NCBI GenBank assembly: GCA_001584585.1
Contig: LSYV01000011.1
Span: 1,862,230 to 1,926,229 of the forward strand
Direction of reading: 5' to 3'
Origin: Gonium pectorale
Taxonomy: Eukaryota > Chlorophyta > Chlorophyceae > Chlamydomonadales > Volvocaceae
Length of the DNA: 64,000 nucleotides
Shown: positions 34,921 through 46,179 of the stretch, piece by piece
How positions within the stretch are numbered: position 1 is the stretch's first letter
How the letters are laid out: each line of letters starts with the position of its first letter
Position numbers and translations under genes: made by a program
The notes under the pieces: generated by a model
What the model was told of the DNA's origin: nothing
The model's input: the letters and a program-made list of their open reading frames with translations, nothing else
The model's database searches: none

Positions 34921-35646
34921 TTCCCCTGGCAACTGTCAGCGTTGCAGATGCTGCCTATCTCAGATTAATTGGTCCGTGGCGGCTACGAGCCCCAGAACGC
35001 GCGGACGGCGCGGATAGACGGCGATGAGCACTGGTGGTAAATATGATAGTTTCTGGATTGAGTTTACGCTCGATGTAGTAGCTATCTTGTAGTTCGCTTG
35101 CGAGGCGCTGAGGAGGAACCATGTTTGCACGCCGTATTTGCTGTACGTGTACACACGGCACATTCCCCAGCATCGCCTCCCTGCATCGCCTCCCCGCATT
35201 TGCGCTCGCCGAGTCGACCAACGTTACTTGTCGCATGCCATTCAACCAAGCTAGCAACAGACTCATGTCTTACATTTGAAGCCGCCGCACTATCGCGCTA
35301 GTGCAGCGTCCACAGAAGATGCTATTATGCAAGCCAAAATACTTAATTTAAAACAGCTGTCGAGGTGAAGTTCAGGCGAGGGTCAGCTGGTCAGGCCAAA
35401 ACGCTGAGACAGGTTGCAAGGGAGGCTCCCAAAGCCCTTGAGCGCTTGTTTGTCCTTTGGACTGCCGTTTTGGGTTGGACACGAGGTAGCGACGCGCCTT
35501 TGCCAGGCCGTGCCGCAACATAGCAGCATCATCGCTTGGTAGTTCGCTGAAAGTAAACATCCAACGTTGAACTTCTGGACATTACAGCGGGGCTTGCGTG
35601 GAGGTCGACAATCGAAGTCGACATTGCCTTGGCCAGATTGGGACAG
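34921..35646. promoter_or_regulatory. Divergent region between CCDC25 and the unknown gene
   Basis: Both neighbours point away from here. It contains the CCDC25 promoter and probably an upstream exon of the plus-strand gene, because an acceptor-like site (GACATTACAG) ends at about 35588. A minus-strand frame at 35372-35560 was considered and not accepted. Confidence 0.4.
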
Positions 35647-37986
35647 ATGTTTGTCACAGCTCCCCTGCTAGAAAGCACATTGCTCAGGCGCCTTGAGCAG
35701 CTGAGGAGCGTCGATGCAGTCGTCGGTCTTGCCAGGGCCCTCTGCTCCACTGTTCAAGCAGCTAGCTCGGCAGCTGGCCTGGAGTGGAGCAGGTGCGAGT
35801 CGCTTGCTTGCATAAGACACCTTGAAGATGGTGGTGGTGGCCTTGCTTTATCATGGGGTGCTTGGGCATGCCCTGACACGTCCCTCCATATGCCTGCGCG
35901 CAGCAATGACGGACATGAGGACTGCCAAGAGCAGGTCAAGGTGAGGATAGGGAGGGGCACGTGTAGGGTGTCCGTTGGTCTTCATTCCTGTGTGCTTAGG
36001 GGCTGGGCTCCCACATGCTGCCTGCCCGGGCAGCGCGGGCGATCGCTCAGGCTCTTGCAAGGACGCACATAGGTATTCCACATTCGGATGCCCCTCTATC
36101 TCTGACGAAATCCCCATGCCTCTTTTACCACAGGTGGACCTGACCGACGCAGAACTTGCGGCGGCCTTGGAAGCATGGCAGACGTGGATCGACACCGTGG
36201 ACGCCTCGAAATACTTTGCCGCGGCGCACGCGCTCGTACAGGTAAGCCTGACATGGGGCACATCCCAAAGGCAACGGCCGTCCGTCAGCTTGCGTGCATC
36301 ACCACTGCCGACAGCACCACTCCGATTTCACGCCAAGCCAAGAATGTTGGTTTTTCGCGGCACCAGCACGCGATCATGAACCTCACGTAATAGTTGAACC
36401 TGTCCTCACCCATACAGGACATCCTGAGTGCCGTTCCCGTCGCTGGCGAGCACACCATCCAGCCTGGGATCCTCGATGTAGCCTGGCGGGAAGACGCGGC
36501 AGGTGCCCCGTCATGTCCGCCAGAGCGGTTCAGCAGCTCGCTCGCCGCTCTTGCCACCGTCTGCTGCAGCGACGGCTCGCCCAAAGCGGCCGCCAGCTGC
36601 CTTACAAGCTTACTGGAGCAGCTCAGAGGCCAGTCTGAGCGGTGGCAGGGCCTGTTGGAGCTGTACAGCAACGCGGGCCTCCAGGCGGCCGCCTCGGCGG
36701 CCTCCAGCGCACCAGCGTTCGATGCGGTGGATGGCGGCAGCGAACAGCCGGACGTGGTGCCGGCTTCGGACAAGTCGCCGACGGCCCCAAAGGCCCGCGG
36801 AGATGACGACGCGTCATCGCTTGGGCTCAGCCGAGCGTCGTCAACGGCCAGTGCGGCGGAGCCCACGGTCTCTGGCGCAGATGTCGAGGCGGCGTCAGCG
36901 GCCGTGCCCCGGGCGCGGGGGCACCAGTCCACCAAGTCCCTCGGGGATCCCGACCTCGCCCGCAAGCTGTCACAGGCGCTCAGTGGGGCCTCCTCAGCGG
37001 ACCTGGGCGACCTCCCAGACAACCTAGAAGCTCTGGAGCGGCAGCCGTTGACGGACACGCGAAAAAATAAAGCGGCAAAGCCGAACATCTTTGCTAGCAC
37101 CATGGCGAGTGAGGAGGGCAGAGGGAACCTTGCAGATATGCCCATGGACCTCAAGCAGTGGGCCACGTTCAAGGATCACAACAAGCAGGCTACCGGTGCG
37201 GGTGGGCGGCCGCCCGTCGGCCCGGCAGTGCCGCGCGGCGCTCGGCCAGGGGCGGGCACGGCGCCCCTGATCCCGTTGAACGGCGCGGGCGGGAAGGTCG
37301 CTGACCCGCAGGGTAAGGCGCCTGAGGCGGCCGCGCCGCCGCCCCTGCTACACGCCCGCATGGACGGTCCCAAGGCCAACCCGTTGCACAACGCAATAGT
37401 CAACAGCAGCGCCGTGCGCCAGTCGGTGGACCGGGAGCAGGCAGCACAGCAGTCGCGGGTCAGCCGGCTGAGCAGCAATGCCAGCCTTGACACGCCGACG
37501 CGGCAGCGCTCCCTGGCTGCAGGCCGGCGCATCGACCTCTCCCGTAAGCCCTCCATATCGGAGCCGGGGCCCACGGGGCCGCAAGCCGAGTGGAAGCACC
37601 TGCCGGCGCTGGGTCAGGCCTCGAAGCTCCACCCTCAGGAGCTGCGCCAGCTTTCCCACGGCCAGCTGCGACCGGATATGGGCGGCACGCAGGCCGGCGG
37701 TCCCAAGACCATCTCCCCCACGACCTCCGCCGCAGCCTACGTCGACGACAAGCTTCCGTCGTTGCCGTCCTTGGCGGGGGCGCGCGGGCAGCCGCCGAAG
37801 GCCACGGAGATGCACAGGCGGCCCAGTATTATCAACCGGTCAGATGTGAGCCGGTCGGACAACCATGCAGCAGGGAATGCGCACCTACCGGGCCTGGGTC
37901 TGGGCGACAAAAAGGCCGGTCCGGGAGGGCGGCAGCTGCGGATGCCCTCGAAGAAGAAAAGCTTCCGCGGGGATAGGGATTTTTAA
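35647..37986 (+). CDS. Unrecognised protein: helical N-terminus, long disordered C-terminus
   Basis: I do not recognise this protein. Supported exons: 35647 (or earlier) to 35792, 35904-35934, 36134-36241 and 36418-37986, in frame throughout; 617 residues from the ATG at 35647. The first exon is an amphipathic helix (LLESTLLRRLEQLRSVDAVV), and the same frame stays open back to about 35589, so the true start may lie in an upstream exon. Exons 3 and 4 give a compact helical stretch (AELAAALEAWQTWIDTVDAS; LAALATVCCSDGSPKAAASC; LLEQLRGQSERWQGLLELYS). Residues after about 230 are Ala/Ser/Pro-rich with basic Ser sites (RLSSNASLD, RKPSIS), and the end is lysine-rich (KKKSFRGDRDF). No membrane segment or catalytic motif is evident. 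It could be a scaffold or a phosphoprotein; function unknown. Confidence 0.65.
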
Positions 37987-39151
37987 TGTTCATGCGTGAC
38001 CGGGTTCGACCGGGATCGGAATTGGGGTGAGATGGGCCCTTTAAAGTTGAGCGATCGCTCTTTGGGCGCGGAGCAGGCTACTAACCAGGGGACACCCTGC
38101 ACGGATTTGACGGCTACAATCGCATTGGCCCCTTCATGCCGTGTCGCCGCTATGTGGGGCCTCGGCGCCTGGACGAGCTGTGAAGAGTGTTCCGTGCGTG
38201 TCCGCGTCATAAAGCCAGCGCGCCTACCTACTGGCCATGGGTGGCTTGGGGCCTGCAGCAGCTGCAGCTCAAAGCGCAGGGTCTGCAATCGGACTTCGCA
38301 CACGCGGTTTCGGGCCCTTGCACCGGCCGTCGGCGCCCAGCTTGCAAGACCTTGCCTGCCGTGCGGCATTAGCTAGAGCTCGTTCCGGTTGGCAGATGCC
38401 ACAGGAAGAGGATGGGGCCCTGCGCCATTGGTCGATGTGAAGGTTGCTTCGTGAACGGCCTGTGAAATAATCAGAGCTTCTTAACTATTTGTGGGGCAGC
38501 TGAGACATGCTTGCCTCCTTGAACCAGTGTACATTCATTACCGTACTATTATCAATGAGCCGTACCACGCCCCGTAGTGTACGGTGTGTGACTCATGACG
38601 TGCAACGTTTCACTAATTGCTGTTGTGGGGCGAGTGATATCGCACCTTGATCAGGACTGGCCTAGTTTGAGGTTGGGCTGTCTATGGCTTTGTAGGCACA
38701 TGTTGTACCGAATGCCCCGCACTCGAGCATTGATTCTTTATTGGAAATGCGTCCCGTCGTCCTTGCGGCCTGATTTAAGGATGCGGCTAGAATTACTAGT
38801 TGTAATGTGTTACTTGCGCCCATTTCAATCCCGTTCACCCCATGTATAGCAATGATGCGTACTTCGTTGCCCAGGCTGCCCTAGGCTCCCCGAGCGGCCT
38901 TCTCCTATCCTTCCTTGGCGCTTGGTTGAAATGCGAGATGGATGCAGCGGCACATGCAAAACGAGTATGCGCAGGGCCCCTCGACCACATCAGCGGTCCC
39001 GAGGCGACACCAAAAACACATACGTCGTACGACGGAGGATTATACTGCCGATGTTGCCGAGGATATGCCGGTGTCCTTGCCCAGAGTTTGTGCAGTTATT
39101 AGCAACAATTCAGCATGTAGCCTTCACCGCAACTACTGCTGGTTCTAGAAA
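37987..39151. other. 3' flank of the unknown gene and upstream of the lipase
   Basis: No coding exon was recognised. TGTAA at 38801-38805 is the best poly(A) candidate for the upstream gene. The part from about 38400 is AT-richer than the genes. Confidence 0.5.
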
Positions 39152-42100
39152 ATGCAGACCCACGCACGAAACGCGCGACAGCAGGTAGATGCACCAGTTT
39201 CGTCGGAGCCCGCCCGATACTTTGAGCCATGTAGGTTGCACGGACTACCGGGAGTGCGCGTCAAGGCGCAGCGAAGGCAGCGGAGGCTTCCCGTGAATGC
39301 GATGACCGGACGCTTCCCGGCACCAAGCTCGCCAACAGACTTTGGCGTGGAGCAATCTTCCTCCAACAGCTCTCCCGCTGCTGTGCACAGCGGCGGTGAC
39401 ACAAGCTCGGCAAAAGATCAAGCATGCCGACTTTTACGCCTACAGTCGGCAGAGGAATTGGAGGATGTTCTGTCATCTCTCGTGTTGAGCGAATGCGTGT
39501 ACAAGAAGTTGGAGGTAGACGAGTGCCAGGTCGGGGAGAGAATCGCCTCAATAGCGTCCACCTTCCCGCCGGGCTGGGTGCAGCTGGAGGCCGTCCAGTT
39601 ATGTATGGATGACAGTCGGCATCAGTACATCGTAGCTTCATCGCCCACAGCCTTGTATGTCGCGTTCATGGGCACGAAGCAGTTCCAGGACATCTTGGCT
39701 GACGCGAACCTTCTCCACACGCCAGTATGGGCTGAGTCAGCGCGCCTGGCTGCCGACCAGCAGGTGGGCGGGCGTTGCAGCTTACAGGTCACATATTGGC
39801 GCGTGTGGCGGGTGTCGTGTCGTGCCGTGACGGCGGGGCCCCTTCCCGACTACGCTGCAACATGGCTTGCGCGAATGGGATGCCGTGGTGATGCTGAACG
39901 CTGGAGTTTCGGCCAGCGCCTGGCGTCAGCCAGCATGACATGTCGAGGTGCACGGCTGATGTCGTTGTTGGTGCTGCTTTCCCGCAGTCCATCCCCGCGG
40001 CGCACCGAGGCTTCCTGGAGCGGGCCCGCGCCATCCACGTGGAGCACTTGTATGAGCTGGCAGTCAGCCGGGGGCTGCGCTTGGTGCTGTGTGGCCACTC
40101 GCTGGGAGGTGAGTCTTTTTTGTGAGGGATTCTGCTGCAACCATGTGCGCCGGGTCATCAGACGAGCATCATGGGGCGTGCTACGGTTGGCAGCATGGCA
40201 TCCATGCGGCTGTAGTTTTTTTGCTATAACTAGTGCTGTTCCCCGTCCACCTGCAGGCGCCGTGGCCAAGCTCTGCACGCTTCGTCTGCTGCGTGAGCTG
40301 CCTGACTGGCCGCGCCCACGTGTCCGCTGCGTCGCGTTTGCAACGCCGGCCGTGGGTAACGCCGCGTTGGCAGAGCTCGTGGAGAGTGCGGGGTGGGCAA
40401 GCCACTTCGCCACATTCTACCTTCCAGAGGACCAGCTGGTTCGGCTGATTAGCTTCTCGCAGGCCCGAACCACCTCGGCCTCGGCCTCAGCCAACGCGGC
40501 AACGGTGTCACCGGCGGCCGCTTCTACGGCTTCGGCGCGGGGCGCTTCGGGCGCTGGCCGCCACGCGGAGAGGCGCCGCGGTGTGGAGACGGATGGCAGT
40601 GTGGGCCGCGCGGCGGAGGGGCTGTCGACGTCGCAGCTGTTGCGTTCCGCCTCCATGTCTAGCTTCGGTAGCATGGCAATCACCGGCAGCGCCTCAAGCT
40701 GCAGCAGTGGCCCCAGCAGTATCGGGAGCCGCGGAACGAGCCCTCCGAGCTGCTCGAGTGCCAGCAGCCGCAGCGTACTGCTGCGAAGCGGCAGCATGGC
40801 TAGTTTCGGCGGCCTGAGCGTAGCGTCTTCGCCTGGTGGGGCCAGCTGTAGCGCGCCGCCGACGCCTGGGTCGCTGCCGGGCGACGCTGGCGCGGCCCTG
40901 GGCGCTGACGGCGCCGAGGTGGCCGAGCTCACGGTTTCGCGAAGCCCGTCTGTCCTACCTGTCGGCTCACACCAGCCTTCCTCGGTTGGCGTGAGCCGAA
41001 ACAGCAGCTTCGGCGGGACAAGCACCTCATCCGAAGGTTGGGGCAGCACCCTTTCCCTCAGTACCCTCAGCTGGGAGGAAGAGACCGCGGGTGTTGCGAT
41101 GGCGATTGAGGAGATTCTGTCGCCCGGGCCGGCTGCCATGGAGGCGGTAGCTTCCGCTTGCGGTGATGCGGCTGCCGGCGGCAGCTGTGGGCCCCTGGCT
41201 TCGGGCGGCGACCCGCGGCGGACGGACATTCCGGCAACTCGGCGGGAGGTGCCAGTGGGGAACGTGGGCGGCAGCTGGGGACTACGACTGGCCATCGAGC
41301 GGAGGCGCACGCTGCGCCGCATGCGCAGGCTGGCCGCGAAGGCGCGGATACCGCTGCCCAAGGCGCTCCTCCCGGTGAGGCCAGTGGGGCCGGTGGCGCG
41401 GCTGGCGACGTGACAGTATCATGCGCGGGACGGTCGTTTAGCCGGTGGTAGCGCCAGGACCTCCTGTACCTGCGCTTGCGCCAGGTTGAACTTCTGATGG
41501 TTAAGACACGGTATGGGCTTGTCACCCCTCCTGACCGGGCCTGTAGTCTGTCTGCGTCCCCTGCTGCCGAGCTACTGGTGCTTGCTTACACGCCGCGGCC
41601 GCTCCCGTGTCGCAGGTGTCGCGGTACCATACCTTCGGGGCGCAGTGGTTTCTAACAGAGGAGGGGCCTCTCAACCCGGAGGAGCTAGAGCTGCGGCAGC
41701 GTGCCGCGGGGGTGACGCTGCAGTCGGACCCGCCCGACGGCGAGCGCGGGTTCTTCTCATTCCACCGCATGGTCGCTTACAGGTAAGCGGCCCATGGGAC
41801 CCTGCGCCGCATTCTAGACAACGCGCCCCGCGCGGAATTTGCGTTTAACATGCGCGATTCATGGGCTGTTCTCTGCCTTCTAGTTACAGTGGCCTGCTTC
41901 TAGTTACAGGCCGGAACGCGGTGGACAGTGGAAGCTCTACTGCTCACGGTACCGCCTTGCAACGGCCGCCCGCCGTCCCTCCTGCGCGCGAAGAAGCGTC
42001 TTCGCACCAGCTCTTTCCCCTTGCCCGTGACCACCGCCCGCCGTGCAGGCGCCGCCATTTGGACATCATCGCCCAAGCGATGAAGGCGGACCCCGGGTAC

Positions 42101-45100
42101 CAGCTCCATGCTGACCAGGAGCCAGCGTCGGCAGAGCCCCAGCGCGCCGCGTGCAGGGGTAAGCCTTCTCTCACGGTGGAGCTGTCTGACTCGATCGTGC
42201 CCCGCATTGCGGTCAATAGGGCGATAGTCCGCGGCATGCTACCCGAGCGACCCTCGGCACAGTCGAGCCCCGTGACGGAGGCGGCAAGACGTCCCAGGGA
42301 GGGCGCCGCGGACACGGCGCCGCCGGCCGGCTTCTCGCACCAAGCCGCCGTGACGCGATGGTGGCTGGGGGGCGGCTCCGCGGCGGCGCACCAACCCCAG
42401 CCTTCGGCTGTATCTGCAACAGCCATGGCCTCCGCTGGCGCAGCCGCTGCTGGGCCGGGCTTTGGGTGGTGGGGGCTGGGGCGCGCGCTGGCGGGTGCTG
42501 ATGGCGGCGGTGGCGGCCGCACCGCCCGCAGTCGGCGGAGCTCTGAAGAGCCCGTGCGGCTTGAGCTGCAGCTTGAGGGACACAACCTCCAGTACGTCCG
42601 GCGAGTGTCCGTGTCGCTCGTCCACACCGGGCTGGGGCCGACCGCCGTCGCTGTGGCTGGGGAGGCCGTGCCGGTGGCGGCGGCGGCGGCTTCTTCCGCT
42701 GCCGCCGCAGTTGACGGCGCTGTGCAGACGCCTGGCTGGCGTGCGGACGACGTCCCTTGCGAGATTGCACAAGTGCTGTACGCACAGCCGCGCAGCAATG
42801 AAGTCAGCCCACCGCCGCTGCAGCCTGTGTCCCTCCTCCGCAGCACGCTCCACCACTTCGCGGGTAACCTGGTGCAGCGCTGCTGGCGCCAGGCCTCGGC
42901 AGCGGCGGCGGCAGCCGCCGCAGCCGCTGCTGCCGCCCCCGGCGGCGCCGCCTCTGCCGCCGTGGGGCCGCGCACTGGACTGGCTTGGAGGAGGCTTCGT
43001 TCAGCGACGCGCCTCTTTGACTTGCACCGGGATGATGCGCAAGGCGGCGCTGAAGCGACGGCTGCGGCTGCCTCCGGGGCGTCGTCAATGCGCGTGGCAG
43101 CCGATGCGTCAGAGGCGGTGCCCAGTCGGCTGATACTCCGGGTGACGCTGCCGCGCGCCGTCGCACGCGGCCTGCTGGATGGCACCCTACCGGCCCACCT
43201 GGCGGTGTCCGTCCGGAGCGACTTCCACTCGCTGGACGCGATCCCCGTCGCCGTGCAGCGATACCGCGTTGCCATCCTTGGCACCTCCGCCTACGCCGCG
43301 TCCCTCGTGCAGGCTGCCCTGTCAGCCCCCGCTGCGCTGGCGGCGGTGGCGATGGAGGAGCAGGCCGCAGCTGCAGCAGCGACGGCGGCCGCTGCGGCAG
43401 CCGCATGGCTACCGCCGCCGATCGCCTGGGCGTTGGCGGCCGTCCGCGACGCCGCGGGTTTTGGCAGCGCGCCTGCAGCCACGGCCGCAGATGCTGTGCT
43501 GGGAGAGACGGCTGACGCACCGTCAGCTGTTGCAGGTCAGGCGGCTGCCACGACACCTGCTCCTGCCGCCGCAGCCGCTGCTCCTGCAGTCCGCGGAGCG
43601 GGGTCAGAGACGGTGCCGTCAGTCAGCCGTCAGCCAGAGTTGCATGTGCGCTCCGTGCCGTCGCCAACTCCCCTACAGAGGCCCGACCAGGCCCCCGCGA
43701 TCGGCAGGGTCCTAACGGGCGCCAAGCAGCTACGTTTGGGACTGCGGCAGGGTCTGGCAGCGGCGGCTGCCCTGGGTGCGGCGGCGGCGGCGGTCGCTGG
43801 CGCGGGCGGCACGCCGGCGGCCGTTGGCGCGGCGGCTATCGTCACCAGTGCCCTGGGTACAGCGGCCCTTGCACGATCCAAGCGGGGTTCTGAGGTCTTT
43901 GGCCACATGGCTGTCCGGCTGGCGGCGGCGGTAGCTGCTACGGCCGCAGCGGCGGCGTCTGTCGTAGCTGGCGGCGAGGCTGTGTTACTGTCAGCAGCGG
44001 TTGCTGCTGCGGCAGCGGCTCTCGCAACGGCTATGGCATCGGCTGGCGTTGTATCCCCGCCGCCGCAGCCAAACTCGCAGCAGGAGGCGGCGCCCGCGGG
44101 CGCAAGGGCACCGGGCACCGTTCGCGCAAGTGAGAGGCAGCTGCCATCCGGCCTGCCGGCGCCCAACGCCATCTCCGCTCCGCGGCTGAGTCGCGCCTCT
44201 GCGACCGGCCCGCCAAAGCTATTTCCACAGCGCATGGCCATTGTGGCACCGCCAGTGCAGTTAACATCTCTCAGTGAGACGGCGGGGGCCATTCCGTCCT
44301 CGGGCGGCACGGCAGCCGGCGTCGGGCCCATGCCGCCCAAGCCACGGGTAATGCTGAGTGTGCTTGCCCCCAAGGCGGCAGCGCCGGGGGCGGCACGCTG
44401 GGTCTTCCGCTTTGGGCGCGGAGGCGCCTCCGCAGGGGCTTTTGGCGGCGCCAGAGCCATTGGCGGTTTCGGCGGTGGCGGTGCGGCGCGCAATGGAGGG
44501 CGTGGGTGGGTGCTGTGGTGGAGGGGCGGCGGCGAGGCGCTTGGCGTCGATGCACAGGCGACGGCAGAGACCGCAGCCGCGGCCGAGCCCCTGCTGAGCG
44601 GGGCGGCAGTGCCAGCGGCGGCCATGGGAACAGCGCCCTTGACCGCACCGGCGCCCGGCCCCAGGCTCGCCGGCTACCCTATCAGCCCGTCGCAGCCGGC
44701 TCCGGCGCGGGGCTGGTTCCACCAGGGGATGCAACGCCATGTGGCCGCCAGCCGGCAGGCAATGCGGGCCGCGACGGCCGTGGCCGCGCGCGGTAACCTG
44801 GGCCTGGCAAAGCTGCGGCCCCTGGCGCTCCTAGACACCCTTCGAGGCTCGGGCCGCGCTGCCCTGCCGCTGCCGCCCGCGCTTCTTTCTGGGGGCCTGG
44901 AGCTTTGCAACACACTGGTCGAGCCAGCGAGGCGGCCAGCCTGGGCGCCGCACAGTGCCGGGTTCGTCGGCTGGCGTCCCCATGCCGGGTCAGCGGCTCA
45001 GCGGCAGGAGCAGCAGCCTCTCCCGTTTTTGGCTGTCCCTGCCGCGTGGCTCTGGCCCCGGCGGGCGGGCGCTGCGGCTGGAGGGTCAGAGCCGGGGCAG

Positions 45101-46179
45101 GCCAGCGCTCAGCAGTCGTCGCGTGGGGCCGGGGCGGCGGCGGCATCATCTCCCGCCGCAGCATCTCAGGCGTCCTTGACGGCAACTGCGTTATCCTCGG
45201 CCGCAGCAGCAGCAGCGGCGGCGGCCACGGCGGCAGCGGTGGCAGTGGAGGGGGCACGGGCCAGGGACAGCCGGCCGCCGGTCGTGGGCCTGGCGCCACT
45301 GGTGGCGGTTCGGCGCGTAGCCGAGGGGCTTCGGCGCCAGGCGCTGCGGCGTGGCTGGTGGGGCCGCTGGCTGCTTGAGGGTGTGGTGGGCGTTCTGCGG
45401 GGACCGGCCGCCCTGGTGGGCATGCTGGGCCGCCTACCGGCATGGGGCCTTCAGGTGAGGGCGCGCGGTTCATGGGGAAAGGACAGGGAAGCTTCGCTGT
45501 GACCGGCCTACAGGGCTGCTGTTCCCTACCGCGTCGGGAAGGCACCTCGTAAGGCGTGCTCGTCCGTACAGATCCTGGGTCAAACGAAAACGTCTGACCA
45601 TCCGTGCTGGGCCTCCTCTCCTCATGCCAGGTCTTCCGCCACGGCCGCCGGCCGCTGACCGGCCCCGCTGACCGACTCAGCGGCTCTGAGTTCGGCACCG
45701 TACTACCCGGCCCTCGGGCCTCCGGTGCGGCCTCCCAGGAGGCCCCCGGCTCGTCGCAGCAGGGCAGCTGGGACGCTGTGGTGGTCGCCGCCAGCTGCCG
45801 CGACCCGCTCCGGCTGCTGCGCACACGGGAGCTAGAGCAGTTGCGCGGCCAGGCGGCGGAGGCGGGCTGCCCGCTGCTGCCGGTACTCCTCACATGCGAG
45901 GACACGCCGCTGTCGCGGCGGGCGACGGCTCAGCGCTCGCTGGCGGCGGCGTGCGGCATGGACCTGGCCGCCGTGCGCGTCGTTTGCCTGCCGTCGTGGC
46001 TGCTGCACCAGCCGGCGGCGGCCATCCCTGCAGTGGACCTGGTCGCTGTGTGGGCTGAGGCGATGGGTGCAGAGGGTGCAGAGGGGCTCCGTGGCGCGGT
46101 GCAGGCGGCGGTTGCAGGAGGCGACCCAGCTGGCCAGCAGGGCAGCGGCAGCAGCAGCAAGCCACGGACGCCCATGTGA
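39152..46179 (+). CDS. Large class 3 lipase-domain protein, possibly plastid-targeted
   Basis: Exons: 39152-39763, 39988-40108, 40257-41374, about 41458-41484, 41616-41782, 42049-45454 and 45631-46179; about 1,999 residues. An Arg-rich N-terminus lacking acidic residues in its last part may be a chloroplast transit peptide. The class 3 lipase fold follows: YVAFMGTKQFQDILADAN, the nucleophile elbow GHSLGG at 240-245 (Ser242), CVAFATPAVGN, and LPEDQLVRLI with the probable catalytic Asp. A Ser-rich insertion (about 310-610) with repeats like SASMSSFGS and SGSMASFGG separates this from the last lipase element, RYHTFGAQWFL and FSFHRMVAYR (627-682). Beyond lies a 1,300-residue Ala-rich extension with islands such as RLELQLEGHNLQYVRRVSVS and YRVAILGTSAYAASL, and a conserved-looking end (VVVAASCRDPLRLLR). 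The 41458 mini-exon donor is uncertain (41484 or 41499). Lipid substrate unknown. Confidence 0.8.

Noticed and set aside
35372..35560. Minus-strand frame of 62 codons near the unknown gene
   Set aside because: It looks somewhat protein-like and has an acceptor-like start, but no convincing upstream exon or homology was found, and it conflicts with the plus-strand gene.
37995..38025. GGGTTCGACC sequence resembling a tRNA T-loop
   Set aside because: No cloverleaf could be built around it; it lies directly after a stop codon, in a probable 3' UTR.
42159..42164. Donor-like GTAAGC in the lipase 3.4-kb exon
   Set aside because: The reading frame continues open for over 3 kb without it and no clear in-phase acceptor was needed; left as a point for RNA-seq.
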